A DNA stretch of 64,000 nt, taken from positions 124,001 through 188,000 of the forward strand of contig JBKBHA010000002.1 in the NCBI GenBank assembly GCA_046297935.1, given 5' to 3'. Of the stretch, positions 28,453 to 37,851 are shown piece by piece. Both the position numbers and the translations under genes were made by a program. Below the pieces are notes generated by a model. That model was not told where the DNA came from. It saw only the letters and a program-made list of their open reading frames with translations, and ran no database searches. This DNA comes from CAYMZZ01 sp046297935. Lineage in GTDB: Bacteria; Bacteroidota; Bacteroidia; Chitinophagales; Chitinophagaceae. Each line of letters opens with the position of its first letter. Position 1 is the stretch's first letter.

Positions 28453-29631
28453 TCACTCCTCCCCATCACCTTCGTCATTCCGATAGGGCCCAAACAGGTC
28501 GTAGCTGAGGGTGGCGGCATTGTAGATGTTGCGATTGAATTTATTTCCCAATACTATCACCGTCACTTTTTCGTCGATCAATCGTGCAAATGCTGCATTA
28601 AAGCCATGCCAGCGACCGAAATGATAAATCACATTTTTACCGTTGGGAAAATTTAGCATCCGGAAACCAAGTCCATAGTTGTGAATACTCGGGCGTTCGT
28701 TGCTATTGGGTGTAAAGGCAGAATCGAGCAGGGTCTTGCTGATCAGGTTTTCGGTGTACAAAGCCTGATCCCATTTCAACAAATCGCGAGGCGTTGAATA
28801 AATGTTCTTGTCGCCATAAGTGCCTTCAAATATATCATCGCGCCACACCGTGCCATTCGGATTGAATGAGGGATGCACTCGGAGGCTGTCGCTCAGGTTG
28901 AACACGAAGCTGTGATTCATCTGGAGCGGGATAAAAAAATGCGAACGAATGTACTCAGGGTAGCTAATTCCTGTCACTTTTTCCAATATCAGCGCAAGCA
29001 GTACGTAATTGGTATTGCAGTATTGAAAACGGCGATTGGGATTGGCCTGCCTTGCCGGCTTTTCGGTATAAAGGCACTGCAGTACATCGGCATTCGTAAC
29101 GAAGCGGTCCTTCGGCCATTTTTTCTGATCAATAAAATAAAGGTAATTGGGAAGACCACTGCGATGGCTCAGTAGCATCTTAACCGTGATGTCGGGATAG
29201 GGGAACCCGACAAAAAATTTGCCCAGACTATCAGAAAGTGATATCTGCTGGTTCTGCACCAGTTGCAAAATTGCCACTCCCGTAAACGTTTTACTGGTGG
29301 ATGCTATATGAAAGGCTGTGCTGTCAGATATCGCCTGCTTTGTACGGAAGTCAGTAAAACCCTGATATGTTTCATAAATCACCTGTCCATCCTTGGCAAT
29401 CAGCAGCCCTCCATTGAATCCGCGGCGCAGCAGGGTAGAGTCGAAGAAATGCGACACTTTTCGGAAATACTGCCGGAACATGGATTTGTCCATGCTGCCC
29501 GGTGTGGCCGGGTAGTGATCGAGCGAGTCTTCAACCGGTACTGAAATGTGCACGGTTTCGGCTTTGGAGGAAGCCTCGGCACATCCGTATAAAAGAACCC
29601 CCAATAAGATGATATAAAGGCAGTTTTTCAA
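28453..29631 (-). CDS. Serine hydrolase lipoprotein, class C beta-lactamase fold
   Basis: 392 residues if translation starts at TTG 29631, which begins an ideal lipoprotein signal (KNCLYIILLGVLLYGC, lipid Cys 17); no ATG is available in frame before it, and another TTG at 29649 would add six residues. The penicillin-binding/AmpC fold motifs are STSK (nucleophile Ser and Lys), YCN in QYCNTNY, and a C-terminal HFG in place of KTG. Proteins of this family include esterases, D-aminopeptidases and peptidoglycan carboxypeptidases; a true beta-lactamase function is not implied. Membrane-anchored in the periplasm. The last codons extend into the tandem repeat array at 28375-28450. Confidence 0.82.
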   Translation of the reverse strand: MKNCLYIILLGVLLYGCAEASSKAETVHISVPVEDSLDHYPATPGSMDKSMFRQYFRKVSHFFDSTLLRRGFNGGLLIAKDGQVIYETYQGFTDFRTKQAISDSTAFHIASTSKTFTGVAILQLVQNQQISLSDSLGKFFVGFPYPDITVKMLLSHRSGLPNYLYFIDQKKWPKDRFVTNADVLQCLYTEKPARQANPNRRFQYCNTNYVLLALILEKVTGISYPEYIRSHFFIPLQMNHSFVFNLSDSLRVHPSFNPNGTVWRDDIFEGTYGDKNIYSTPRDLLKWDQALYTENLISKTLLDSAFTPNSNERPSIHNYGLGFRMLNFPNGKNVIYHFGRWHGFNAAFARLIDEKVTVIVLGNKFNRNIYNAATLSYDLFGPYRNDEGDGEE

Positions 29632-29723
29632 TGGATTACCTTTTTGCAAAAATAGCGTTCGTAAGTACGGTATGACCTACCGATTTTTCCCCATAGGTCA
29701 ATTATTCCTAATAACGCCATAGT

Positions 29724-29731
29724 TATATTTG
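29724..29731 (+). promoter_or_regulatory. Putative -7 box for serA, very close to the ATG
   Basis: TATATTTG matches TAnnTTTG and ends four bases before the ATG at 29736, so transcription would begin at or next to the start codon (leaderless or nearly so). No good -33 element. Confidence 0.5.
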
Positions 29732-29735
29732 CAGT

Positions 29736-30974
29736 ATGGCAAGCACAGAAAAAACCAGTTACCCGAAAGAAAAGATACGAGTTTTATTTCTTGAAAATAT
29801 CAGCGATCAGGCGGTAAAACGCTTTCAGCACGAAGGATATACACAGGTCGAGAAAATCACTAAAGCCCTTACGGAAGAAGAATTGATCAGGGAAATAAAA
29901 GATGTTCATATTCTCGGCATCCGCTCCAAGACCCAGATTACGGCCAAAGTACTGGCGGCAGCAACCAAATTACAGGCAATTGGATGCTTTTGTATAGGGG
30001 TAAATCAGGTCAACCTGAAAGAAGCCACCAAGCGTGGTGTAGTGGTGTTCAACGCGCCCTATTCCAATACCAGGTCGGTAGCGGAACTGGTGATCGGGCT
30101 TTCCATCATGCTGATCAGGAGAATTCCCGACAAGAACAAAGCTGCTCATGAGGGCATCTGGATGAAAGATGCACGGGGCAGTTTTGAGCTGAGAGGCAAA
30201 ACCCTCGGCATTATTGGCTACGGCAATATCGGTTCGCAGGTTAGTGTGCTGGCCGAAGCTCTGGGCATGAAAGTACTTTTTTACGATGTGGAGACCAAAC
30301 TGCCCCTGGGTAACGCTACCGACGCAAAAACCCTTAAGGAACTGATGTCGAAGTCGGATGTGATTACACTGCATGTGCCTGAAACCGGTGCCACGAAAAA
30401 TCTGATCAACAAGCAAACCCTTAAGTATATTAAGAAGGGGGCTATCGTCATCAACTATGCGCGCGGTGAAGTGGTAGACCTGGATGCCTTGCGAAAAGCT
30501 ATTGTAGATGGACAGGTTGCTGGTGCCGCCATCGATGTATTTCCCTGGGAACCCGAAAAGAACGGCGACCGTTTTCAAACACCGCTTCAGGATCTGCCCA
30601 ACGTGATACTTACCCCGCATATTGGTGGTAGTACCGAAGAAGCCCAGCAAAATATTGGAGAAGATGTAAGTGCCAAACTGTTTAACTATCTGGAAAAAGG
30701 TATCACCTTCGGTTCGCACACAGTGCCGGCACTTGCGTTGCCGCCACAGGAAAACGCACATCGGATTCTGCATATTCACAACAACGTACCCGGTGTTCTC
30801 TCCGCCATCAATACCCAGCTATCGAAGCACAATATCAATATCGTGGGGCAATACCTCAAGACCAATGAGGAAATTGGATATGTGGTACTTGATGTTGACC
30901 GCAAATTGTCGAAACAGGCACTGCAATTATTGCGTGAAGTAAAAGAAACAATTAAGGTTCGAATATTATATTAG
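29736..30974 (+). CDS. serA: D-3-phosphoglycerate dehydrogenase with ACT domain
   Basis: 412 residues, the size of E. coli SerA. It oxidises 3-phosphoglycerate to 3-phosphohydroxypyruvate, the first step of serine synthesis. The Rossmann loop GIIGYGNIGSQV, catalytic Arg (INYARGEVVD), Glu (PWEPE) and His (LTPHIGGSTEEAQ) are all present, and the last ~75 residues (HRILHIHNNVPGVL onward) are an ACT domain that usually gives serine feedback. The TPR-AAA gene starts only five bases after the stop, suggesting read-through from serA into that unknown operon. Confidence 0.95.
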   Translation: MASTEKTSYPKEKIRVLFLENISDQAVKRFQHEGYTQVEKITKALTEEELIREIKDVHILGIRSKTQITAKVLAAATKLQAIGCFCIGVNQVNLKEATKRGVVVFNAPYSNTRSVAELVIGLSIMLIRRIPDKNKAAHEGIWMKDARGSFELRGKTLGIIGYGNIGSQVSVLAEALGMKVLFYDVETKLPLGNATDAKTLKELMSKSDVITLHVPETGATKNLINKQTLKYIKKGAIVINYARGEVVDLDALRKAIVDGQVAGAAIDVFPWEPEKNGDRFQTPLQDLPNVILTPHIGGSTEEAQQNIGEDVSAKLFNYLEKGITFGSHTVPALALPPQENAHRILHIHNNVPGVLSAINTQLSKHNINIVGQYLKTNEEIGYVVLDVDRKLSKQALQLLREVKETIKVRILY

Positions 30975-30979
30975 TACAC

Positions 30980-32305
30980 ATGAGTGATGATCTGATACAA
31001 AACCTGCTCGAAGCACTGGCTTTTTCTCCCGATAATGTACCGTTGCGCATGCAGGTTGCCTCCATGCTGGCAAAAGCTGCACGAACAGAAGAAGCCGCTA
31101 CACAATTCGAAGAAATTCTGAAGCGCCATTATGGTCATGTGGAAGCTCAAAAAGGCCTGGCTGCCTGCTATGCAAAATTGGGCAAACATTCTGCCGCCAT
31201 TATCATATTTGAACAAATACAGGGGAAGCTGAATCCGGAAGAAACGGCGGTGTATATCAAATCGTTGATTGCTGAGGATTCCAAATCACAGGCAAGGGAA
31301 GAATATCAACGCCTCCTGGCCGCCAATCCGGGATTCAGCGATGCTGAACTGGATCAGCAGTTTCGCCAAACCGGTATGAGCGTGTCGGAAGGTTCGGTCG
31401 ACGAATTGCTGGACTCATTTGCCGGCGACAATGCTTTGTTCATGGAAAAGCCGGCAATACGTTTTTCTGATGTGGGTGGCATGAAGCAGGTGAAAGAAGA
31501 GATTTCGATCAAGATCATTCAGCCCATGCTGAATCCGGAATTGTTCAAAGCATTTGGCAAAAAAAGTGGTGGTGGCATTTTATTGTATGGACCTCCGGGC
31601 TGTGGCAAAACATTTGTTGCCAGAGCTACCGCCGGCGAAATCAACGCGAAGTTCATCAATATCGGCCTGCACGATATTCTGGATATGTGGATCGGCAATA
31701 GCGAGAAAAACCTGCATGAAATATTTGAGACCGCGCGGCGCAACAAGCCCTGCGTATTGTTTTTTGATGAAGTAGATGCCATGGGTGCAAGCAGGAGCGA
31801 CCTTCGTCAGTCCGCGATGCGGCATGTAATCAATCAGTTTTTGGCTGAAATGGATGGTGTTGAAGCCGACAACGAGGGTGTGCTGATCCTGGCGGCAACC
31901 AACGCGCCCTGGAGTGTAGATCCCGCTTTTCGCCGGCCGGGTCGATTTGACCGTGTAATATTCGTGGCTCCACCAGATACCGAAGCACGCATCGAAATTT
32001 TGCAATCGCTGTTGAAAGAGCGGCCGGTAGGGGAGGTTGACCTGCAAAAAATAGCCAACGCTACCAATGATTTTTCAGGTGCCGACCTCAATGCCGTTAT
32101 CGATCTGGCGGTGGAAGAAAAATTGCGTGAATCGCTAAGCAAAGGTAGTATTCAGTCTATTACCACCAAGGACCTGTTGAAGGCTGCCAAACAACATCGT
32201 CCTACCACTTCCGAATGGTTTTCGTCGGCACGCAATTATGCGTTGTACGCTAATGAAGCCGGTTTATACGATGATATATTGAAGTATCTTCGATTAAAGA
32301 AATAA
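30980..32305 (+). CDS. TPR-AAA ATPase (classic AAA, Vps4/katanin-like core)
   Basis: 441 residues. Residues 1-~110 are helical TPR-like repeats (AATQFEEILKRHYGHVEAQKGLA and following); a linker with an acidic stretch leads to the AAA domain from about 160. Walker A GPPGCGKT is at 204-211, Walker B FFDEVDA with Asp263-Glu264, the sensor 1 NAP motif and the RPGRFD arginine-finger region follow. The small lid domain is present, and the C-terminus (TSEWFSSARNYALYANEAG) resembles the C-terminal helix of classic AAA remodellers. No protease domain. It should unfold or remodel protein partners. Its stop overlaps the ATG of the next gene by one base, and serA is five bases upstream. Family known in general; this combination I cannot name. 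Confidence 0.8.
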   Translation: MSDDLIQNLLEALAFSPDNVPLRMQVASMLAKAARTEEAATQFEEILKRHYGHVEAQKGLAACYAKLGKHSAAIIIFEQIQGKLNPEETAVYIKSLIAEDSKSQAREEYQRLLAANPGFSDAELDQQFRQTGMSVSEGSVDELLDSFAGDNALFMEKPAIRFSDVGGMKQVKEEISIKIIQPMLNPELFKAFGKKSGGGILLYGPPGCGKTFVARATAGEINAKFINIGLHDILDMWIGNSEKNLHEIFETARRNKPCVLFFDEVDAMGASRSDLRQSAMRHVINQFLAEMDGVEADNEGVLILAATNAPWSVDPAFRRPGRFDRVIFVAPPDTEARIEILQSLLKERPVGEVDLQKIANATNDFSGADLNAVIDLAVEEKLRESLSKGSIQSITTKDLLKAAKQHRPTTSEWFSSARNYALYANEAGLYDDILKYLRLKK

Positions 32306-33612
32306 TGTCGAGATCGACACAGGATTTATTGGAGCAGGCCCGCGCAGCACTAGCGGCGGGGAATACCGCCATCGCCGAAAAGATTATTGAGCTGATCCTA
32401 CGAAATGATCCTAACGAGATTAGCGCACTTGTTTTATTGGCAAACGTTCACCTGAGCCGCAACCTGCAGGCGGAAGCCAGGTCACTCGCTTTTCAGGCTT
32501 TGACACTTGACCCCAACTATGCCGAGGCTTTTTATTTACTCGCGTATATTGATTATACTCAACGCCAAAACATTTCAGCAATTGGCTGGATTACCAAAGC
32601 AATCGAACATTCACCGGAACAGCCAAACTTCCTCGGTTTTAAAAGTATGCTCGTTTCAATCGAATTCCACGATGCCGCATCGGCACGGGCACTTGCACTA
32701 CAGGGTTTGAATATAGATCCGACGAACAGTTTATGTCAGCTCGCATTGTTTCAGGTTGAAAAGCAGGAAGGCAATCTACCAGCTGCCGAGCGTTACATTA
32801 AAAACGCTTTACGCAATAACCCGGACGATCCCTTTCTGCATGCTTACTTTTCGGGTTTGTTGCTGGAACAAGGTGATCAGGACAGCGCCATGCAGTCGGT
32901 TTTGACAGCCCTTCGGAAAGATCCGAATTCGCGCTTCTTTCTTGAAAAATGGCGACTGGTTACTGCGGCGAAAAGCCCGACTCTTAGGAGCCTGAGTACC
33001 ATAATCAGCTCGACAAGCTTTGCCATCGTGTTAAAAATTTTGATAGGTTCATCATTATTTATCGCAATGGTGGCAATAATTGCATTGATGTTCAACAGCC
33101 GATGGATGATTGTGGGATGTTTTGGTTTTTTCCTATTGCTGATTTGGCTGATTAATTCAAAAAAATCGCTTTTGGTGGCGCAGAACTTTTTCGTTCGAAC
33201 AATGCATTCCGGGGCTGGGAACTGGAATAAATGGCATAAACTGTGTATCGAGTTTGCAATAGTTTTGTTTTTCTCCCTGGTTCCAATAGCTGTATTAACA
33301 GGCATCGTTTGGGCTAATGCGTATCAGCAGGAACTGATATTGTCGATTACCATGATCTTATCCTGTGCATTTTTGTTCTGGGAAATGTCCGAACGAAAGT
33401 CTGATCAGATTCGGCAACATCGCCTCCAGTTTATCCATATGGCGGGATGCGCGATTGCCGGCTCGATGTTGTTCTTTTTTCCAACAAACGGTTACTGGTT
33501 TTCGTTTTTTGTTTTCTTACTTACCGTCCAGCTTTTCTGGCTTCGTTCCCGTTACCAATTCAATAAAAAGTACGATCTTTCAAACACTTTAAGTACAAAT
33601 GACCAATACTGA
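32305..33612 (+). CDS. TPR protein with C-terminal multispan membrane domain (copy 1)
   Basis: 435 residues. Residues 1-~215 are six or so tetratricopeptide repeats, recognisable by A-x-ALxLDPNYAEAFYLLA and ALRNNPDDPFLHAYFSGLL. After a hinge the second half has about six membrane helices (from ~240 on) with short loops and a basic tail. The TPR region is probably cytoplasmic. It shares layout and weak sequence similarity with the next gene. Its start overlaps the AAA stop (TAATG) and its end overlaps the next start by 14 bases, a sign of translational coupling. Function unknown; a membrane dock or client of the AAA ATPase is an inference. Confidence 0.75.
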   Translation: MSRSTQDLLEQARAALAAGNTAIAEKIIELILRNDPNEISALVLLANVHLSRNLQAEARSLAFQALTLDPNYAEAFYLLAYIDYTQRQNISAIGWITKAIEHSPEQPNFLGFKSMLVSIEFHDAASARALALQGLNIDPTNSLCQLALFQVEKQEGNLPAAERYIKNALRNNPDDPFLHAYFSGLLLEQGDQDSAMQSVLTALRKDPNSRFFLEKWRLVTAAKSPTLRSLSTIISSTSFAIVLKILIGSSLFIAMVAIIALMFNSRWMIVGCFGFFLLLIWLINSKKSLLVAQNFFVRTMHSGAGNWNKWHKLCIEFAIVLFFSLVPIAVLTGIVWANAYQQELILSITMILSCAFLFWEMSERKSDQIRQHRLQFIHMAGCAIAGSMLFFFPTNGYWFSFFVFLLTVQLFWLRSRYQFNKKYDLSNTLSTNDQY

Positions 33613-34855
33613 TTTACTATACGAGCGCGCCAGTTTGTTGCTGGAGCAGGGGCGGGTAGAAGATGCCATGAAGGAAGTGAAGCAACTGCTCCGTCAGGAA
33701 CCCAACCACAGCAACGCACTGGCCCTGCTGGCGCGTTGTCACCTTTCGAAAAAGGAACATGCTGAAGCGGGACGATTGTTGAAAGAAGCGCTGGCCATTG
33801 AACCCAACAACAGTTTTTATTTCTATCTGCTGGCCTTTTCGGAATATCAGCAGGATCAATATCTTTCAGCAGCCAGTTACCTGGACCGTGCCATTCGGCT
33901 CGACCCCTACCAGCCTGAATATTTCGGACTGCTGGCTTTTGTATTACTTGAGGAGCGCCGGTTTGAAGAAGCATTGGCTAAAGCAAACGAAGGCCTGGCG
34001 CTGGATGCCGAGCATACCACCTGTTTGAACGCCCGTTCGCGCGCGCTCAACAAATTGAATAGAATTGAAGACGCCGAAGAAACCATGCGTGATACATTGG
34101 CGGCCGATCCCGAAAATTCGGTGTCGCACAATACCATCGGATGGAATTTTTTGGAAAAAGGAAAACATCGCGAAGCAAGAGGCCATTTTATGGAAGCCCT
34201 CCGACTAGCACCAGATAACCAGGCGGCACGATACGGATTAAAAGAATCTCTGAAATCGAGCATACCTCCTTACAAATGGCTATTGCAGTTGAGCTTTTGG
34301 TTAAACGACAAAGGGAAAAATTTCCGCCTGTACTTTTTTATAGGCATCTTTATTGCCGTGCAGGTTATTACCAGAGTATCGCGGGCCAGCGATAATTACC
34401 AGTCGGTCGGACTCATCCTGGGCGCCTGCTATATTCTTTTTGTGGCGTCGTCGTGGATTATGAATCCCATGGCTAATGCGTTTCTTCTTTTTCACCCCAT
34501 CGGCAAGCACGCGCTGGATTATAAAGAACGCTGGAATGCATTAGGCTTTTTAATGGCGGTGGGTACAGGTGTACTCCTGATGTTGGCTGGCCTGGTCTTT
34601 GCCAACCCTGTAACGGGTTTTGGTCCATTTCTGGAAGCTGGCTTGATCGCTATTGCGCTTTGTATTCCGCTCGGCCATATGAATTTTCCCATTCGCTTTG
34701 CTGGCAATGATTTGTCGCAATGGTTGAGTTTTGCCATGGTGCTGACAGCAATAGCCGCTATTGTATCTGTTCTGGCCGGATTGCCCGCCTCCAATGTTCT
34801 GGTGCCGGTTTACTTTATCCTGTTTGTGGTGTATAGCTGGACCAGCAATCTCTAA
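33599..34855 (+). CDS. TPR protein with C-terminal multispan membrane domain (copy 2)
   Basis: 418 residues. Residues 1-~210 are TPR repeats (VEDAMKEVKQLLRQEPNHSNALALLARCHL and similar), then PPYKWLLQLSFWLNDKGKNFRLYFF leads into about six membrane helices. It looks like a diverged duplicate of the preceding gene, with better preserved TPR consensus. Start ATG 33599 lies inside the previous gene. It is the last gene of the overlapping set; a 117-base gap with a new promoter precedes NDH-2. Confidence 0.75.
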   Translation: MTNTDLLYERASLLLEQGRVEDAMKEVKQLLRQEPNHSNALALLARCHLSKKEHAEAGRLLKEALAIEPNNSFYFYLLAFSEYQQDQYLSAASYLDRAIRLDPYQPEYFGLLAFVLLEERRFEEALAKANEGLALDAEHTTCLNARSRALNKLNRIEDAEETMRDTLAADPENSVSHNTIGWNFLEKGKHREARGHFMEALRLAPDNQAARYGLKESLKSSIPPYKWLLQLSFWLNDKGKNFRLYFFIGIFIAVQVITRVSRASDNYQSVGLILGACYILFVASSWIMNPMANAFLLFHPIGKHALDYKERWNALGFLMAVGTGVLLMLAGLVFANPVTGFGPFLEAGLIAIALCIPLGHMNFPIRFAGNDLSQWLSFAMVLTAIAAIVSVLAGLPASNVLVPVYFILFVVYSWTSNL

Positions 34856-34947
34856 CTCATTCCCAGGCCTCCTGTGTTCAGGTATGATGTTTGTACCGGC
34901 AGATATATTATTTATTCCTATATTTTCAATAATTATTGAAAATAGTG

Positions 34948-34955
34948 TAACTTTG
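34948..34955 (+). promoter_or_regulatory. Putative -7 box for NDH-2 gene
   Basis: TAACTTTG matches TAnnTTTG, 17 bases before ATG 34973. Upstream is an AT-rich stretch with a small palindrome (TTTTCAATAATTATTGAAAA, 34923-34942). Confidence 0.55.
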
Positions 34956-34972
34956 TATTAAATACTTCAATT

Positions 34973-36244
34973 ATGAAAGTTGTCATTATAGGTGCCGGGT
35001 TTGGAGGTTTGAAGTTGGCCCGGCGTCTCAACAATAAGGCAGGATTTGATGTAGTGCTCATCGACAAGTTTAATTATCACCAATTTCAACCACTTTTTTA
35101 CCAGGTAGCCACTGCCGGGCTCGACGCCAGCAATATCTCTTTTCCTTTACGCAAGGTTTTTCAGAAAAGTAAAAATGTACGCATCAGGCTGGCATCAGTG
35201 CAAGAGGTGGATCCGCTCAAAAAGACCGTCACTACCGATGCGGAAACGCTCTTGTATGATGTGTTGGTAATTGCGACAGGTGCCGACACCAATTTTTTTG
35301 GCAACCTAAGTCTGGAACAGCATGCTTTTCCCATGAAGTCGACTGTGGAAGCTTTACAGCTTCGGTATCGGTTGCTCCAAAATTTGGAGGAATCCCTGAC
35401 AATCGATGATGAGGAAGAATTACAACGTCGGATGAACATTGTAGTGGTGGGAGCGGGGCCCACAGGCGTAGAAGTATCAGGCGCGCTGGCAGAAATGAAA
35501 CGATATGTGCTTCCTCAGGAATATCCGGAACTCGATTTCAGTCGCATGCATATTTACCTGTTGGAAGGAGGGGAGCGAACCCTGGCCACAATGAGCGATA
35601 AATCGTCGGCGCAGTCGAGAAAATACCTGGAAAAACTGGGTGTGAAGGTAATGACGCAAACTTTGGTGAAAGATTACGATGGCAAGACCATTCTGTTGGC
35701 CGACGGTAATCGTATTTCGAGCAACACTGTTATTTGGGCCGCGGGTATTAAGGGAAATGTACCGGCCGGACTCGATCAGTCCCTGCTTGTACGGGGGCAA
35801 CGGATTAAAGTTGACAGATACTGCAGGGTAGAAGGTTGGGTAGATATTTACGCCATCGGCGATGTGGCGTACATGGAAACCGAAGATTATCCAAAGGGAC
35901 ATCCACAGGTGGCACCTGTTGCCATGCAGCAGGCCGCGTTGGTTGCAGAAAACCTCATTCGGGTTGAGCGAAAATCACCGGAAAGATCATGGCTTGAATT
36001 CAAGTATCACGATAAAGGCAGCATGGCCACCGTGGGAAGAAATTTGGCAGTGGTAGATATTCCGAAACCCAAATTACATTTCGGCGGCTTTTTTGCCTGG
36101 ATGGTATGGATGGGTTTACATCTGATGCTGATACTTGGCGTGAAGAACCGATTCTTCGTGTTTGTAAACTGGCTGTATAACTATTTCACTTATGATCAGA
36201 ACCTGCGCCTCATTTTCCGCGAATTTGATCGCGATCGTAAGTAA
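34973..36244 (+). CDS. ndh: Type II NADH dehydrogenase (NDH-2 family)
   Basis: 423 residues. Two dinucleotide-binding folds are present: GAGFGGLKLARRL at 7-19 for FAD and VVGAGPTGVEVSGAL for NAD(P)H, plus the FAD-closing motif YAIGDVA. NDH-2 passes electrons from NADH to quinone on the cytoplasmic membrane face without pumping protons. The C-terminal segment FGGFFAWMVWMGLHLMLILGV with aromatic residues is the membrane-binding region of this family. A 37-base-armed hairpin follows the gene and may end transcription from both this gene and its convergent neighbour. Confidence 0.92.
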   Translation: MKVVIIGAGFGGLKLARRLNNKAGFDVVLIDKFNYHQFQPLFYQVATAGLDASNISFPLRKVFQKSKNVRIRLASVQEVDPLKKTVTTDAETLLYDVLVIATGADTNFFGNLSLEQHAFPMKSTVEALQLRYRLLQNLEESLTIDDEEELQRRMNIVVVGAGPTGVEVSGALAEMKRYVLPQEYPELDFSRMHIYLLEGGERTLATMSDKSSAQSRKYLEKLGVKVMTQTLVKDYDGKTILLADGNRISSNTVIWAAGIKGNVPAGLDQSLLVRGQRIKVDRYCRVEGWVDIYAIGDVAYMETEDYPKGHPQVAPVAMQQAALVAENLIRVERKSPERSWLEFKYHDKGSMATVGRNLAVVDIPKPKLHFGGFFAWMVWMGLHLMLILGVKNRFFVFVNWLYNYFTYDQNLRLIFREFDRDRK

Positions 36245-36342
36245 AACTTTATTCGTTTTCAATACATGCAGAACTGAAATTGTCGCTGGTTTATGGATGA
36301 GAAGCTTTTTCGTGTTTGAATTGCATCAAAGTGTAGATGGTA

Positions 36343-36458
36343 AGTTTAACCGCAGAGTTCGGCGAGATTTTACGCAGAGACCGCCGAGGAACTCTTAAGG
36401 CACTCAACGGTTCTCCGCGCGCTCTGCGTAAAATCTCAGTGCTCTCTGCGGTTAAACT
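36343..36458. repeat. Inverted repeat with ~37-base arms between convergent genes
   Basis: Left arm 36343-36379 (AGTTTAACCGCAGAG...ACGCAGAG) and right arm 36422-36458 (CTCTGCGTAAAATCTC...GGTTAAACT) are reverse complements with about five mismatches, separated by 42 bases. It uses the same kind of words (CCGCAGAG, ACGCAGAGA) as the array at 52185-52856. No gene is seen in 36245-36496. Confidence 0.88.
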
Positions 36459-36496
36459 AATGCCAATTTCTGTGAGCCTCCCATTAAATGGTAGCA

Positions 36497-37789
36497 CTAG
36501 AAAATCTCCACATCCTCAATCCGGTAATTGTACATCAGGTTCTTGAACCGTTCAACCGTTGTTTCTTTCAACTGGAGCTCAATGCGATTGCTGCGATCAA
36601 TCTGAAATGCATTGATGCCATACTTAATGATGTTCCCATTCTGGCTGGTAGCCAAAATTATTGCCCGATAACCCAGGGGCAATTCCAGCTCTTTAAAAGC
36701 CTCATAATGCCCGCTGTCTGTCCGGTAAAGCGGAATCGCAATTTTTTCTGAAGGTATCAGCAAATTGATCGACATCGGAAATACGTCGGCCTCTGCAATA
36801 GTTGCAACCAATTCAACTCTGCTGAGCGGTAACTCTGTTTCATCAATAAACTTATCGATATTGTACCAGCCGTTGAACCGGATAGTAACTTCATACCAGG
36901 AGTAATCGATCTGATCCATTTCGTTTCCCAGCATCGACGAACTGTCGGTCCGCAGCATCTTTGTTCGCTGGATTCTTTGAAAAGTTTCCACGTCTCTTCG
37001 GTATTCGGTAGGCGATACTGAATCAAGGTAGTCAAACAAACAATGCAATTCCGCATCGCTAAGCTGCGGAAAGCTGGTCATGACCGAACCGTATTGTTCT
37101 TTTTGCGCGCGCATATACGGATCGGTTCCGATAAATGAAGAAGGATCGCGCACAAAGGCGTACAGCTCCTTGCCGGCATTTCGCCAGCGATCTTTCTGCC
37201 TTACGCCACGCAGCGGTGGACCAGTTCCTTCAGTTTCCAATCCGTGACAACTCATGCAGGCCGCAATAAACAGGTCGCGCCCAACAATTTCGCATTCGCT
37301 CAGGCTTCGGCTTTGAATGGGCAGGGGATTCACCCAGTTCAATTCGCCGCTTTGCAATAGTTCGCCCTGAAAGAATTCCATCTCATCAAACTTCGCCTGT
37401 CGGGAACTTTTGGCGATCTGCATTTTAATGGGTGCTGAAAACTCCAGTGGTTTACCCTCACTGCTGGCTTCAATATAGAACATTCCATCACTTTGCAACA
37501 GTTGGCCGTTGCTCAATGTGGTCAATCCCGCTAACAACATTTCTGCGCTGCTACTGATTTCCTTTAGTTCAATATTGATTGGCCGATTGGCTGGAAAGCT
37601 GGCCTCGGAAATGATGATCAAATTTCCGCTTCGCGTCGTTAATACGGTGTCTTTGCCGCCCTCCACGACAAAGTTTTGGCTTTCGATCAAAGCGGCATTC
37701 TCACTGAAAGGTTTTTCCATTTCATTGGAACAGGAAGAAATCAGTAACATCCAGCTAAAAGCGAAGAATATTTTTTGATACGGCATCAT
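36497..37789 (-). CDS. Cytochrome c domain lipoprotein
   Basis: 430 residues. Signal segment ending in the lipobox ISSC (Cys20) makes it a lipoprotein. A single haem c site CMSCH lies at Cys178-Cys181-His182, with the sixth ligand probably a Met in the MTSFPQLSDAEL segment around residue 235. On either side are beta-rich regions of about 140 and 150 residues with no family I can name. It would carry an electron in the periplasm; partner unknown. A second ATG at 37786 could also be the start. Located opposite NDH-2. Confidence 0.8.
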   Translation of the reverse strand: MMPYQKIFFAFSWMLLISSCSNEMEKPFSENAALIESQNFVVEGGKDTVLTTRSGNLIIISEASFPANRPINIELKEISSSAEMLLAGLTTLSNGQLLQSDGMFYIEASSEGKPLEFSAPIKMQIAKSSRQAKFDEMEFFQGELLQSGELNWVNPLPIQSRSLSECEIVGRDLFIAACMSCHGLETEGTGPPLRGVRQKDRWRNAGKELYAFVRDPSSFIGTDPYMRAQKEQYGSVMTSFPQLSDAELHCLFDYLDSVSPTEYRRDVETFQRIQRTKMLRTDSSSMLGNEMDQIDYSWYEVTIRFNGWYNIDKFIDETELPLSRVELVATIAEADVFPMSINLLIPSEKIAIPLYRTDSGHYEAFKELELPLGYRAIILATSQNGNIIKYGINAFQIDRSNRIELQLKETTVERFKNLMYNYRIEDVEIF

Positions 37790-37851
37790 TGGAGGAAAAT
37801 GAATTGATGTTTAGCGCACTTACTTGCTCTAAAGAGCAGCGGCTTTTCTGA

